Below the pieces are notes generated by a model. It ran no database searches and was not told the DNA's origin. It saw only the letters and a program-made list of their open reading frames with translations. This document shows, one piece after another, positions 38,391-47,286 of a stretch of 64,000 nucleotides of DNA. The stretch's first letter is position 1; every line of letters starts with the position of its first letter. The translations under genes were made by a program, and so were the position numbers. Source of the stretch: Maribacter dokdonensis DSW-8 (lineage in GTDB: Bacteria > Bacteroidota > Bacteroidia > Flavobacteriales > Flavobacteriaceae); contig NZ_LDPE01000004.1 of assembly GCF_001447995.1 (NCBI RefSeq), positions 124,001 to 188,000 on the forward strand, written 5' to 3'.

Positions 38391-39200
38391 ATGCAAGGAT
38401 CATTTAGAACCATAGAACTTTCAGATACTAAATTAGAATTTGACGGACTCCGATTTTTAACCGTCAAAACCCCAAATTTAAAGGGTAGGGGAGATATTTG
38501 CGTATTTGTACCCAAGACAAAAAAACCGCTTACCAATTTACCTATTTATATTTTGTTACATGGCGTATACGGTAGTGCTTGGGTTTGGGCGTTAAAAGGT
38601 GGCGCACATATTTCTGCACAAGAAATGATGAACAATGGAGAAATAGAACCGGCCATTATTGCAATGCCATCCGATGGATTGTGGGGAGATGGTTCTGCTT
38701 ATTTTCCACATCATAACAAGGACTTTGCGAAATGGATTGTTGAAGATGTGCCTTTGGCCATCCAAGAAAATATTCCGGAAGCGGGTGATAAAAGTAAACT
38801 TTGTATTGGCGGATTATCCATGGGAGGTTACGGAGCCTTAAGTTTAGGCGCAAAATATTCTGATAAGTTTAGTGCCATTTCTGCACACAGTGCCATTACC
38901 AAATTAGAGGAAATGGAACTTTTTGTAGAAGAACCTTTAAATGTTTATTTAGATAGTGCAAGTCAACCCAATGTGCTAGATGTGATTGCCGATAACAGAA
39001 CTACATTGCCACCGTTACGGTTTGATTGTGGCAAATCAGACCAATTAATCGCTGGTAATAGAGATTTACATACACAATTAACCGAATTGCGAATACCGCA
39101 TGAATATTTTGAATTTAGTGGCGGTCATCAATGGGAATACTGGCAAGAACATATACGTAAAACCTATTTGTTCTTTAATTCCTCAATCGCCCATAAATAA
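38391..39200 (+). CDS. Esterase D / S-formylglutathione hydrolase-like alpha/beta hydrolase
   Basis: 269-residue cytosolic esterase of the Pfam Esterase (PF00756) type. The nucleophile elbow is GLSMGGYGA, with an Asp in DCGKSDQL and the His in SGGHQWEYW completing the triad; YILLHGVYGSAWVW holds the oxyanion region. FrmB/esterase D hydrolyses S-formyl-thiol adducts in formaldehyde detoxification, and the gene lies 3 bases after a class III-like dehydrogenase, so the two could convert P450-derived formaldehyde to formate. An alternative is de-esterification of a sugar. Its last 18 bases overlap the end of the convergent TRAP gene. Confidence 0.82.
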   Translation: MQGSFRTIELSDTKLEFDGLRFLTVKTPNLKGRGDICVFVPKTKKPLTNLPIYILLHGVYGSAWVWALKGGAHISAQEMMNNGEIEPAIIAMPSDGLWGDGSAYFPHHNKDFAKWIVEDVPLAIQENIPEAGDKSKLCIGGLSMGGYGALSLGAKYSDKFSAISAHSAITKLEEMELFVEEPLNVYLDSASQPNVLDVIADNRTTLPPLRFDCGKSDQLIAGNRDLHTQLTELRIPHEYFEFSGGHQWEYWQEHIRKTYLFFNSSIAHK

Positions 39201-40460
39201 GTCTGGTAAAAACAGTGTTATTTGTGGAAATAGGGTAATCAAAATCAGTACTAAAAAGCTGATTCCCAAATACGGTAAATTTGCTTTACTTACCTTTTCT
39301 AAAGGCACCTTTCCAATACCAGATGCTACAAACAAACACACCCCCAATGGTGGTGTAGTTAAACCAATGATCAAGTTCAGTAATGCGATAATGGCAAAGT
39401 GAATAGGGTCAATATCTACACTTAACGCTACCTTTAATAAAATAGGAAACAGAATTAAAAGTGCCGCAATAGTTTCCATAAACGTTCCTACTAAAATTAG
39501 TAGTAGGTTAATAAGTAAAAGCACCACATATTTGTTATCTGAAAAGCCTAAAATCATATTTGAAATCTCATGAGGTACTTTTTCCGAAACTAATATGTAA
39601 CCAAACAAATTAGCGAAACCAATGAGCACCATTAAACTGGCTGAAGTTTTCATGGCATCTATTAAAATTGCCATGGTCTTTTTAAAGTTGAGTCTCTTAT
39701 AAACGAAAGTGCCCACTAAAAAAGCGTAGAGTACCGCAATTATAGATGCTTCTGTAGGTGTAAAAACACCACCAATGATTCCGAAAAGGATAATGAACGT
39801 CATTAGCAAAGACCAGAATGTATCTATAAAACCTGTAAATATCTGTTTAAAGGAACTTCGCTTGTATTTTGGATATTTTCTTTTTTTGGCAATGTAGTAG
39901 GTGAGTGCTAACATCGCTACACCCAATAATAACCCGGGTAAGGCTCCGGCTAAAAATAATTTACCTACAGAAAGACCACTTAGGGTAGCCGCAATGATCA
40001 TAGGAACGCTTGGCGGAATTATTGGTCCTACAGTAGAAGAAGAAGCAGTTACGGCACAGGCAAAATCGGCATCGTAACCTTCCTTTTTCATGGCAGGAAT
40101 CATAACGGAGCCAATACTGGCAGTATCTGAAATAGCTGTGCCCGAAATACCGGCAAATAACATAGAAGAACCAATGTTTGCAAGAGCAAGTCCGCCAGGT
40201 ACGTGACCAATAAGATGATTACAGAACTTAATGATTTTAGAGGTAAGTCCGCCTTGGTTCATGAGGTTTCCTGCAATGATGAATCCTGGTATGCTTAACA
40301 ATACAAAAACATCTATGCCAGAATACATTTTCATGGGCATGATAATAAGGTCGGTACCATTAAAAATAAGAAATGCCATGCACGAAATTCCTAATGAAAA
40401 AGCTATGGGAAATCGTAATAATAAACAAATGACGAAGACGACAAGAAGTATAACGATCAT
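39183..40460 (-). CDS. TRAP transporter large permease (DctM/SiaM-type)
   Basis: 425-residue inner-membrane protein with about twelve hydrophobic segments, the large subunit of a tripartite ATP-independent transporter driven by an ion gradient. Signatures include GLALANIGSSMLFAGISGTAISDTASIGSVMIP and GFIIAGNLMNQGG. Its start overlaps the end of the small permease by 4 bases (ATGA type). Its end overlaps that of the esterase gene by 18 bases on the other strand. The substrate is set by the DctP protein upstream; sugar acids are usual for this class. Confidence 0.93.
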   Translation of the reverse strand: MIVILLVVFVICLLLRFPIAFSLGISCMAFLIFNGTDLIIMPMKMYSGIDVFVLLSIPGFIIAGNLMNQGGLTSKIIKFCNHLIGHVPGGLALANIGSSMLFAGISGTAISDTASIGSVMIPAMKKEGYDADFACAVTASSSTVGPIIPPSVPMIIAATLSGLSVGKLFLAGALPGLLLGVAMLALTYYIAKKRKYPKYKRSSFKQIFTGFIDTFWSLLMTFIILFGIIGGVFTPTEASIIAVLYAFLVGTFVYKRLNFKKTMAILIDAMKTSASLMVLIGFANLFGYILVSEKVPHEISNMILGFSDNKYVVLLLINLLLILVGTFMETIAALLILFPILLKVALSVDIDPIHFAIIALLNLIIGLTTPPLGVCLFVASGIGKVPLEKVSKANLPYLGISFLVLILITLFPQITLFLPDLFMGD

Positions 40461-40924
40461 GGTTTAGGCATTTTAGTGTTTTTTGGTTTTTCCTTTAAAA
40501 GATGAACAAGAATAGAAATACCCATAATTGCAATTCCTGAAAACGATATGGCCATTGGATATTTTAAGCTTGGAGATTTTTCTACGGTCCCCATCATTAT
40601 GAATTCAAAAGCGTGGTAGGTAAAAACTAGAATGAAAAGAGAAGTGATGATCCAGATAAAATATTGAAGAAGTTCTTGATTTTTTTGACTGAATTTTTCG
40701 ACCAAGAATCCGAAATTAACGTAGTAAGCACCCCTAACTGCCAAACCTGCTGCAAAGGCAATAGCATAAATAAATGCAACTCTGGCGGCTTCTTCAGTCC
40801 AAGAAGGTGCCTTGGTCATAAAAAATCGACCGTAAATTTGAACAAGTGTAATGCCAACAAAAAGTAAGGTACTTATGATAGTACCCCATTTCATTGATTT
40901 TCTGAAAAATTTAAATAAAGACAT
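40457..40924 (-). CDS. TRAP transporter small permease (DctQ-type)
   Basis: 155-residue membrane protein with four hydrophobic helices (about residues 12-32, 47-67, 85-107 and 123-142), the usual size for DctQ. The conserved SWTEEAARVAFIYAIAFAAGLAVRG segment is the DctQ hallmark. It starts inside the stop codon of the binding-protein gene (TAATG overlap) and overlaps the large permease start by 4 bases, so the three subunits are translationally coupled. Confidence 0.92.
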   Translation of the reverse strand: MSLFKFFRKSMKWGTIISTLLFVGITLVQIYGRFFMTKAPSWTEEAARVAFIYAIAFAAGLAVRGAYYVNFGFLVEKFSQKNQELLQYFIWIITSLFILVFTYHAFEFIMMGTVEKSPSLKYPMAISFSGIAIMGISILVHLLKEKPKNTKMPKP

Positions 40925-41907
40925 TAAGGTAAATCTTGTTTTACAGTGTTATATATTTCTTGCATTTCTGGAGATAGGGTATCGTATATTGTTGTGCCAC
41001 ATTTTTCTATAAAAGCGGCGTTGTCCACATTGACGAAAACCATACCCTTTGCTTCAAGTTCTTCTCTGATTTTTTTTTCATTTTCAAGAAATAATTGCTG
41101 ATGGTAGGTAATCATTTCTTCCGATGCTTCTAAGAATATAGCTTTAAGGTCTTCTGGTAATTTCTGAAACGATTTTTCACCGATAACGGGGTATGACCAG
41201 CTAACTACATGGTTGGTAAGGTTCACGTACTTTTGAACCTCATAAAATCCGGAGACCTTAATAAGTGCCAAAGGATTTTCTTGCGCATCAATGGTTCCTT
41301 GTTGTAGAGAGGTAAAAACTTCAGAAAATGCCATAGGTGTAGTTTTTGCGCCCAAAGCATCCCAAGCAGATACAAAAGAAGGTACATTGGGTACGCGCAA
41401 GATTAGACCTTGTAGGTCATCTGGGTGGGTAATTGGCTTGTTAGAAGTTAGTTGTCTTACACCAGCTTGAAAATAACCCAAAGGTTTTAAGCCTGTTTTC
41501 TCTAACATTTCCTTGGATATACGTTTTCCCAAAGGTCCTTGCATCAAAATTTCAACATCATCAGGAGTTTTTAAAAGAAACGGTAACTCGCAAAAGGTCA
41601 TTATTTCTGTCCAATTACTAAGAAGGGAACTAGTGGTGGTCATATCTAATACACCGGCCTGTATCATACGTATTGCCTCAACTTCCTTGGCAAGTTGCTC
41701 AGAAGGAAAAGTTTCCAATACTAATCGTCCATTGGATTTTTCCTTTAATCGTTCACCAAAAAAAATAAAAGCTTTGTGCCAAGAGTGGTCTTCATTAACC
41801 AATAGGCTTGCTTTTAGTACATAAGGTTCTTGATTGTTATAATTACAGCTCATTAAGCTGATTATCATGAACGACAGCAATAGGCGTGCTATTCTTTTTA
41901 AGAACAT
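40924..41907 (-). CDS. TRAP transporter solute-binding lipoprotein (DctP-type)
   Basis: 327-residue periplasmic substrate-binding protein. The N-terminal signal ends in a lipobox (SLMSC, about residues 17-21). The DctP fold is shown by HSWHKAFIFFGERLKEKSNGRLVLETFPSEQL, then FQAGVRQLTSNKPITHPDDLQGLILRVPNVP (Arg that ligates a carboxylate in most family members) and AFSEVFTSLQQGTIDAQENPLALI. It therefore probably carries a sugar acid (aldonate, uronate or anhydrogalactonate-like). It is the first gene of the TRAP operon, next to the agarase gene. Confidence 0.92.
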   Translation of the reverse strand: MFLKRIARLLLSFMIISLMSCNYNNQEPYVLKASLLVNEDHSWHKAFIFFGERLKEKSNGRLVLETFPSEQLAKEVEAIRMIQAGVLDMTTTSSLLSNWTEIMTFCELPFLLKTPDDVEILMQGPLGKRISKEMLEKTGLKPLGYFQAGVRQLTSNKPITHPDDLQGLILRVPNVPSFVSAWDALGAKTTPMAFSEVFTSLQQGTIDAQENPLALIKVSGFYEVQKYVNLTNHVVSWSYPVIGEKSFQKLPEDLKAIFLEASEEMITYHQQLFLENEKKIREELEAKGMVFVNVDNAAFIEKCGTTIYDTLSPEMQEIYNTVKQDLP

Positions 41908-42109
41908 TTTATGGTCGATTTAGTTGGAGCAATTCACCTTTAAAATACATTTTTTTGATGGTTTTAACAGTGTGGATTTTTACATTCATTTTATTGGTCT
42001 AGATATTTTTTCTCCAGGATTGCGCTGTTTTTAAGGGGTAAGTCCTGTAATTAGGTCTGTGTACATCTAATTCAATAATATAGGTATCAGTAAATGTTCA
42101 GGACTATGT

Positions 42110-42119
42110 CAGTTTTTGT
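42110..42119 (+). promoter_or_regulatory. Possible regulator site upstream of the agarase gene
   Basis: The sequence CAGTTTTTGT, 80 bases before the agarase start, recurs within a 14-base motif at 45900-45913 and inverted at 45656-45669 upstream of the 46.1 kb operon. A shared binding site for one regulator is possible. Confidence 0.35.
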
Positions 42120-42198
42120 CTAGTTGTTTAATTGAGGTTTTTATTCTTATAACTGTACCTTGAAATCGGTTTTCAACCAAGCTTAAATCAACTCACTC

Positions 42199-43245
42199 AT
42201 GAAATTTAAATTTTTAATACTGTCTTCATTATTCCTTTTTTTGCTAACGGCATCTAATTGTAATTCTAGTTCGGATGTTAATGAAACTCCTGATGTAGAA
42301 GTGGACAATAAAGATCCAAAAGAAGGCGAGGAGAAAGAGGAAGAGACAGAAGAAGATTACAGTACAATGGCGGTTCCTGCGGATCCAGGTTCAGGATTGG
42401 AATGGAAATTTCAAGATTTTTCGGATGATTTTGAATATGAGGCACCAGCAGGAAATAAAGGCGATGCCTTTTTTAATAAATGGGATGACTTTTACCATAA
42501 TAATTGGTCTGGACCGGGCTTGACCGAATGGAGTAGGGATATCCCATTTGTAGCCGATGGTTTATTGCAAATACCGGCGAAAAGAAAAGCTGGTACAAAT
42601 AAAATAAGCACAGGTTGCATTACGAATAAAACAAGGGTTCAGTATCCTGTTTATGTAGAGGCGAGAGCTAAAATCATGAACTCAGTTTTAGCCAACGGTA
42701 TTTGGATGTTAAGTCCAGATGATACACAAGAAATAGATATAATGGAAGCTTATGGAGCGGCATATTCAGAAAGTGCCCAAGCGAGCCATTCATGGTATGA
42801 AGTTAGAATGCATATTAGTCACCATGTATTTATAAGGGACCCATTTCAAGATTATCAGCCTAAAGATGCAGGTTCGTGGTTTATGAAAGATAATATTAAA
42901 TGGAGAGAGGACTACCATACCTATGGTGTATACTGGAGAGACCCATGGCATTTGGAGTACTATATAGACGGGGAGTTGATTAGGACCGTATCTGGTAAGG
43001 ATCAAATTGATCCTTTGTTTTACACAAATGCAACGAACCCAGGCGATACCAGTTCTGATACGCGTACAGGATTAAGTAAAGAAATGGATATTATTATAGA
43101 TGTGGAAGATCAGGACTGGAGATCTAGTCCAGCATCTGGAAATCAATCGGATACATATACACCAACAGATAATGAGCTTTCAGATACTGAAGGCCATACG
43201 CTGAAGGTAGACTGGATAAGAATATACAAACCAGTGGAAAAATAG
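42199..43245 (+). CDS. agaB: GH16 beta-agarase, AgaB-like lipoprotein
   Basis: Endo-beta-1,4-agarase that cuts agarose to neoagaro-oligosaccharides; 348 residues. A signal peptide ends near LLTASNC, probably a lipobox, followed by an acidic, flexible linker (about residues 24-58), consistent with anchoring at the cell surface. The GH16 domain (about 65-345) holds E178-I-D-I-M-E183. Long stretches such as DFYHNNWSGPGLTEW, HHVFIRDPFQDYQPKDAGSW and WRDPWHLEYYIDG match my memory of Zobellia AgaB closely, including the lipoprotein layout and C-terminal DWIRIYKPVEK. It stands alone between the TRAP operon and the TPR regulator and ends at a good terminator. Confidence 0.93.
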   Translation: MKFKFLILSSLFLFLLTASNCNSSSDVNETPDVEVDNKDPKEGEEKEEETEEDYSTMAVPADPGSGLEWKFQDFSDDFEYEAPAGNKGDAFFNKWDDFYHNNWSGPGLTEWSRDIPFVADGLLQIPAKRKAGTNKISTGCITNKTRVQYPVYVEARAKIMNSVLANGIWMLSPDDTQEIDIMEAYGAAYSESAQASHSWYEVRMHISHHVFIRDPFQDYQPKDAGSWFMKDNIKWREDYHTYGVYWRDPWHLEYYIDGELIRTVSGKDQIDPLFYTNATNPGDTSSDTRTGLSKEMDIIIDVEDQDWRSSPASGNQSDTYTPTDNELSDTEGHTLKVDWIRIYKPVEK

Positions 43246-43554
43246 TTGTTAGTTTATTTAATTGAGTTAAGGGCATGGGGTTGTTACCATGCTCTTTTTT
43301 TGGTTTTTCTTTATTGTTGCAACTGAAGTCTAGTATATGATATTGTCCAATTAGGTAGTAAATGTATAGCTTATCATAATCCTTGAATTAATATGTTGAA
43401 AATCAAAATATTATGAAAAACAAGTATCTCCGTTATTAACTTTTTATATGGTTTGTTTTAAAAAATATTCTGTTTGTCTAACATTTTTTATAAAAAATAT
43501 AATCAATAAGTTATTGTATATTTAAAGGTATAATAACTTCCTATTTGTACAGTT
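43246..43554 (+). other. Intergenic region with terminator and regulator promoter
   Basis: 309 bases without a gene. The first 60 hold the agarase terminator (listed separately); the rest is very AT-rich and must contain the promoter of the TPR regulator, but I cannot fix its position by eye. Confidence 0.5.
43271..43302 (+). terminator. Rho-independent terminator after the agarase gene
   Basis: Stem GGGCATGG/CCATGCTC (one G-T pair) with an 8-base loop, followed by a run of seven T. Confidence 0.75.
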
Positions 43555-45201
43555 TTGAAACACCTTTTTTCTAGTTTATATTCAAATATTATTTCTTTTG
43601 TAATTGGAACATTCTGGTTATTTAGTAGTGTCGTACTTGCCCAAGGAGCCAACGATATTAATGAAAGCGGTAAGAATTTCTTTTTAGATTCAAAAGGGAA
43701 AAAATATGAGAATTCTGGAGAGTTAATTAAGGAACTTCGAAAAAGACATGAAACCTTGCTTCAAAAGGGAGATACTTTACAGGGGATTGATGTTTTAATG
43801 CAGTTGGCAGATGTTTACGGCCATAGAGCAGAGTATGCAAATTCCTATGATGTGTTCTGGCAATCCCTTTTTTTAGCGGATCGTGTAAAGAATGATTCTT
43901 TAGACGCCTTGATCGCATGGCGTTTAGGTAGGTTTTATAGCTTCTATAAAAGAGAAAAGGAATCTCTAAAGTATTTGAACAAGGCATTGAACATTAAAAA
44001 AAATATGGTTAAGGAAGGCAATGCAGACCCCGCTTATTTGGTCCTCAATTACTTTGCTTTTGTAAGTACCTATCGCGAGTTTGATATGCCAAAACTTGCA
44101 AGTAAATATTTAGACAGTTGTTTAATTTATTATAAAGATGTAAAAAATCAATTGCCTATGCCTCAATTGAACTTTGAAAAGGCATTTATTTTATCTAAAA
44201 CAGGGCATAATGAAGAAGCACTAGAGTTGTTTAAAAATTTGGAACCATATTTTCTAGAAAATAGACCATCATATATGGTTTTGGTCTATACTTATTGGGG
44301 TGATGTTTTACAGAATATAGGTGATTTAAATAACAGTGTAAAATATTATGAAAAAGCTATAAATGCATCAGAAAAGTATAAGCGGCATATTGATTTTACA
44401 CCACTTATTTACGAACGCTTAACGGAACATTATGTAAAGCAAGGTAATTATCAAAAAGCATACGAGAATTTAAAAATAGCAAAGAATTTAGATGCACTAT
44501 TTTTTGATGGTCGAAGTTCTAAGAATAAATCCATGTTAGAAATTCGGGATGAATTTAGAATTGAAAAACAACGGCAATTAGATTTAATACAACAACAGCG
44601 ATTTGAAAAGCTAAAACAAGAAGAGAAAATTTCAATGTTGCAGCGTGTGATTTTGTTGGGCACTATAGTCTTTATTTTAATATTGGCATTTTTCTTTTTT
44701 AGGCACCTTCGTAATAAGCATAAGTTAGAAAAACAGTTGATTAGACGAAACAAAGAATTAGAAATACAAAAAGCTAACGAACTTTTAGAATTGAAGAATA
44801 AAGAACTAGCCGCTTCTGTGTTACAGCTTGTTGAGAAAGACGAGTTTTTAAAAGACTTAAAAGAAAAATTAAAATCCAATAAAGACAATCTACAGCAATC
44901 TGAGATAAATAAATTGTTACGGACCATATCTGTAAACAATAATAATAATTGGGAGGAGTTTAGACTCAGATTTACGGCAGTTAATGAGAAATTCTATAAG
45001 AAATTAACTAAAAAATACCCTAATCTTACTCAAAGTGACCATAAGGTTTGTGCTCTTATTAAATTGAATTTTTCCAGTAAAGATATGGCCAGGCTGTTAG
45101 GTATTTCGGTAGAATCTGTACATACTACCCGTTATAGATTGCGTAAAAAATTGAAACTGGAAAGAAAGGAAAATCTTGAAGATTTTATAGCACAGTTATA
45201 A
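43555..45201 (+). CDS. Membrane-spanning TPR regulator with C-terminal LuxR-like helix-turn-helix
   Basis: 548-residue one-component regulator, unusual start TTG at 43555: the only start that keeps the signal-like N terminus (KHLFSSLYSNIISFVIGTFWLFSSVVLAQG). Parts in order: export signal; TPR-type helical repeats (about 60-330) expected in the periplasm; a short coiled coil; a transmembrane helix near residues 366-386 (VILLGTIVFILILAFFFF); a cytosolic coiled coil (about 390-450); and a helix-turn-helix (about 485-548, LTQSDHKVCALIKLNFSSKDMARLLGISVESVHTTRYRLRKKLKL). Such proteins occur in many Bacteroidetes as transmembrane regulators. Its position between agarase and the GH117 operon, both preceded by a similar motif, makes it the candidate regulator of agar use. 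Confidence 0.85.
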   Translation: MKHLFSSLYSNIISFVIGTFWLFSSVVLAQGANDINESGKNFFLDSKGKKYENSGELIKELRKRHETLLQKGDTLQGIDVLMQLADVYGHRAEYANSYDVFWQSLFLADRVKNDSLDALIAWRLGRFYSFYKREKESLKYLNKALNIKKNMVKEGNADPAYLVLNYFAFVSTYREFDMPKLASKYLDSCLIYYKDVKNQLPMPQLNFEKAFILSKTGHNEEALELFKNLEPYFLENRPSYMVLVYTYWGDVLQNIGDLNNSVKYYEKAINASEKYKRHIDFTPLIYERLTEHYVKQGNYQKAYENLKIAKNLDALFFDGRSSKNKSMLEIRDEFRIEKQRQLDLIQQQRFEKLKQEEKISMLQRVILLGTIVFILILAFFFFRHLRNKHKLEKQLIRRNKELEIQKANELLELKNKELAASVLQLVEKDEFLKDLKEKLKSNKDNLQQSEINKLLRTISVNNNNNWEEFRLRFTAVNEKFYKKLTKKYPNLTQSDHKVCALIKLNFSSKDMARLLGISVESVHTTRYRLRKKLKLERKENLEDFIAQL

Positions 45202-46139
45202 ATGAATTTAAAGATAATTTCAACATTTTAATTGTTGATGTTTTCGGTAGTCTATAATCATAGACCTTTAAGCGTTTTAAGGGGTTATTATATTTGTTTA
45301 TCAAATTAGCCGACTTTGGTTGGGAATAAGTTCTCTCAAAATTATCTCATGGCATTAATTCAAATTATTGTCAGACTTTTTCTTATTGAGACTAATTATT
45401 AGTCTTGCTGTTAAGCATTACTTCAATGTAGTTTTGGTTGATCTTCTATTCTTATATAATTATAGTAGAACATTTTTTCAGGATCTTCAACTTGGTCATA
45501 TTTAATATCCAATAATGTTGGCAATTCATATTATGCTTGATTTTTGATAAAATGAATTAAAAGTCTCTGGGTAAATAGCGTCAATTAGGCTGTCATTGTC
45601 TAAACCATTTTGTCTCTGGAATATGGATATAAATCACGTTAAAAAAACTCACCTGAACAAAAACTGGACTGTATGTTCTATCTAGTGGATATATTTAATA
45701 ATTATGGATTGTATTGGTAGGAAAAAAATGAGTTGCTGATAGTAATATACCTTAAATATTAATTGAAAAGATTTTTTAATAGGATTGATCATTTGTAGTA
45801 TCTCTTAGCTGATATGGTGCTTAAAAAGGTGTGTGAAAGAGGTAGTTTACCGCTACAGAGTTAAAACGTAGAAGAATCGTTTTGTTGAATTAATTGTATG
45901 TCCAGTTTTTGTTGAGTGTCTATTTTAAAGTAGATGAACGGTTATTTCTAAATTGCTTCTCATTATCGAAATGATAATTGTCTATAGAAAAAAAATATGA
46001 ATATGAAATTGTTGCGAAGTAAAAAGTAAACAATTGATAAGCATAATAATTTTTGTTTTTGACAAAGACATAATTCATTTTCTATTTAAAATGATGATTG
46101 CAATAGACAATGTAGTAATAATCAATATGGAAAAAATCC
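45202..46139 (+). other. 938-base AT-rich gene-free region with a 14-base inverted repeat
   Basis: No coding frame, tRNA or recognisable gene remnant was found. AACAAAAACTGGAC at 45656-45669 recurs as an exact reverse complement at 45900-45913, 230 bases apart. The core CAGTTTTTGT is also upstream of the agarase. The stretch must contain the promoter of the GH117/anhydrogalactose operon. An untranslated leader, small RNA or decayed mobile element is possible but not shown. Confidence 0.5.
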
Positions 46140-47285
46140 ATGCAAACCATAAATAAACCAACCATTAAAGAAGGTCAAATCCCAAAAATTAAGCTAGACA
46201 AATTGGGGATTACCAATGCACAATATTTAAGTGCGGCATCTAAACGGGCATTACAATGGCCCGAGGTTGGTAATGAATGGTTTGTTGAGTTTGAAGAACT
46301 TAAACCTTTATTGGGAGATTTGGCATATGAAGAAGGTGTCTGTAGAAGAGACCCAAGTGCTATAATTAAAGAGAATGGCAAATACTACGTATGGTATAGC
46401 AAAAGTTTAGGTGCTACGCAGGGTTTTGCAGGCAATATTGAGAAGGATAAGGTTTTTCCATGGGACCGTTGCGATATCTGGTATGCAACTTCTAAAGATG
46501 GCTGGACATGGAAGGAAGAAGGTATCGCTGTAAAAAGAGGAGATTCTGGCTCTTTTGATGACCGTTCTGTTTTTACAGTAGAGGTAATGAAGCATAATGA
46601 TAAATTCTACCTGAGCTATCAAACGGTTAAAAGTCCATATACGGTTCGGGTGAAAAATCAAGTTGGTTTGGCTTGGTCAGATAGCCCTATTGGTCCTTGG
46701 CAAAAATTACCGGAACCTATTCTTTCACCAGCTGATAACGGAATTTGGTTAGGTGAAGAGGATAATAGGTTTAAGGTTGAAAAAAAAGGGGACTTTGATA
46801 GTCATAAAGTACATGATCCATGCATTTTGCCGTATAAAGACAAATTTTACTTGTATTACAAAGGCGAACAAATGGGAGAGGAAATAAACTTCGGCGGACG
46901 TCAAATTAGACATGGGGTTGCTATTGCGGATAATCCGTTAGGACCTTATGAAAAGTCGGTATATAATCCCATCAGCAATAGCGGTCATGAAATCTGCGTA
47001 TGGCCCTATGATGATGGAATAGCATCTTTGATCACTACGGACGGACCGGAGAAAAATACCATACAATGGTCTCCAGATGGTATCAATTTTGAAATTGTGG
47101 CGAGTATTCAAAATCCGCCACATGCCATAGGTTTAAATAGGACTGCGGATACCGGGGGTAATCCAACAGAAATATTAAGATGGGGTTTGACCCATATTTA
47201 CAATAACGACGATTATCAAAGTATACAGCGGTTTTCGTCATATAATAAAACATCACATACAGCAATAGGAGAAAAAGCAATTTAA
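46140..47285 (+). CDS. GH117 alpha-1,3-(3,6-anhydro)-L-galactosidase, cytosolic form
   Basis: 381-residue exo-enzyme predicted to cut neoagarobiose to 3,6-anhydro-L-galactose and galactose inside the cell. The start ATG is at 46140; the nearest in-frame stop is only 21 bases upstream (46119), so no signal peptide has been overlooked. GH117 acidic sites are in [19 protein letters not shown] and [11 protein letters not shown]. The chain is a close paralogue of the lipoprotein at 7056-8258, sharing even the N-terminal [12 protein letters not shown] motif. It heads the operon for anhydrogalactose catabolism (2 bases before the next gene), which fits a cytosolic role supplying the pathway. Confidence 0.9.
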   Translation: MQTINKPTIKEGQIPKIKLDKLGITNAQYLSAASKRALQWPEVGNEWFVEFEELKPLLGDLAYEEGVCRRDPSAIIKENGKYYVWYSKSLGATQGFAGNIEKDKVFPWDRCDIWYATSKDGWTWKEEGIAVKRGDSGSFDDRSVFTVEVMKHNDKFYLSYQTVKSPYTVRVKNQVGLAWSDSPIGPWQKLPEPILSPADNGIWLGEEDNRFKVEKKGDFDSHKVHDPCILPYKDKFYLYYKGEQMGEEINFGGRQIRHGVAIADNPLGPYEKSVYNPISNSGHEICVWPYDDGIASLITTDGPEKNTIQWSPDGINFEIVASIQNPPHAIGLNRTADTGGNPTEILRWGLTHIYNNDDYQSIQRFSSYNKTSHTAIGEKAI

Positions 47286-47286
47286 A

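Noticed and set aside
44451..44939. 162-residue Ser/Cys-rich frame on the minus strand
   Set aside because: Antisense to the coiled-coil part of the TPR regulator; low-complexity composition is a by-product of Lys/Glu/Leu codons on the other strand.
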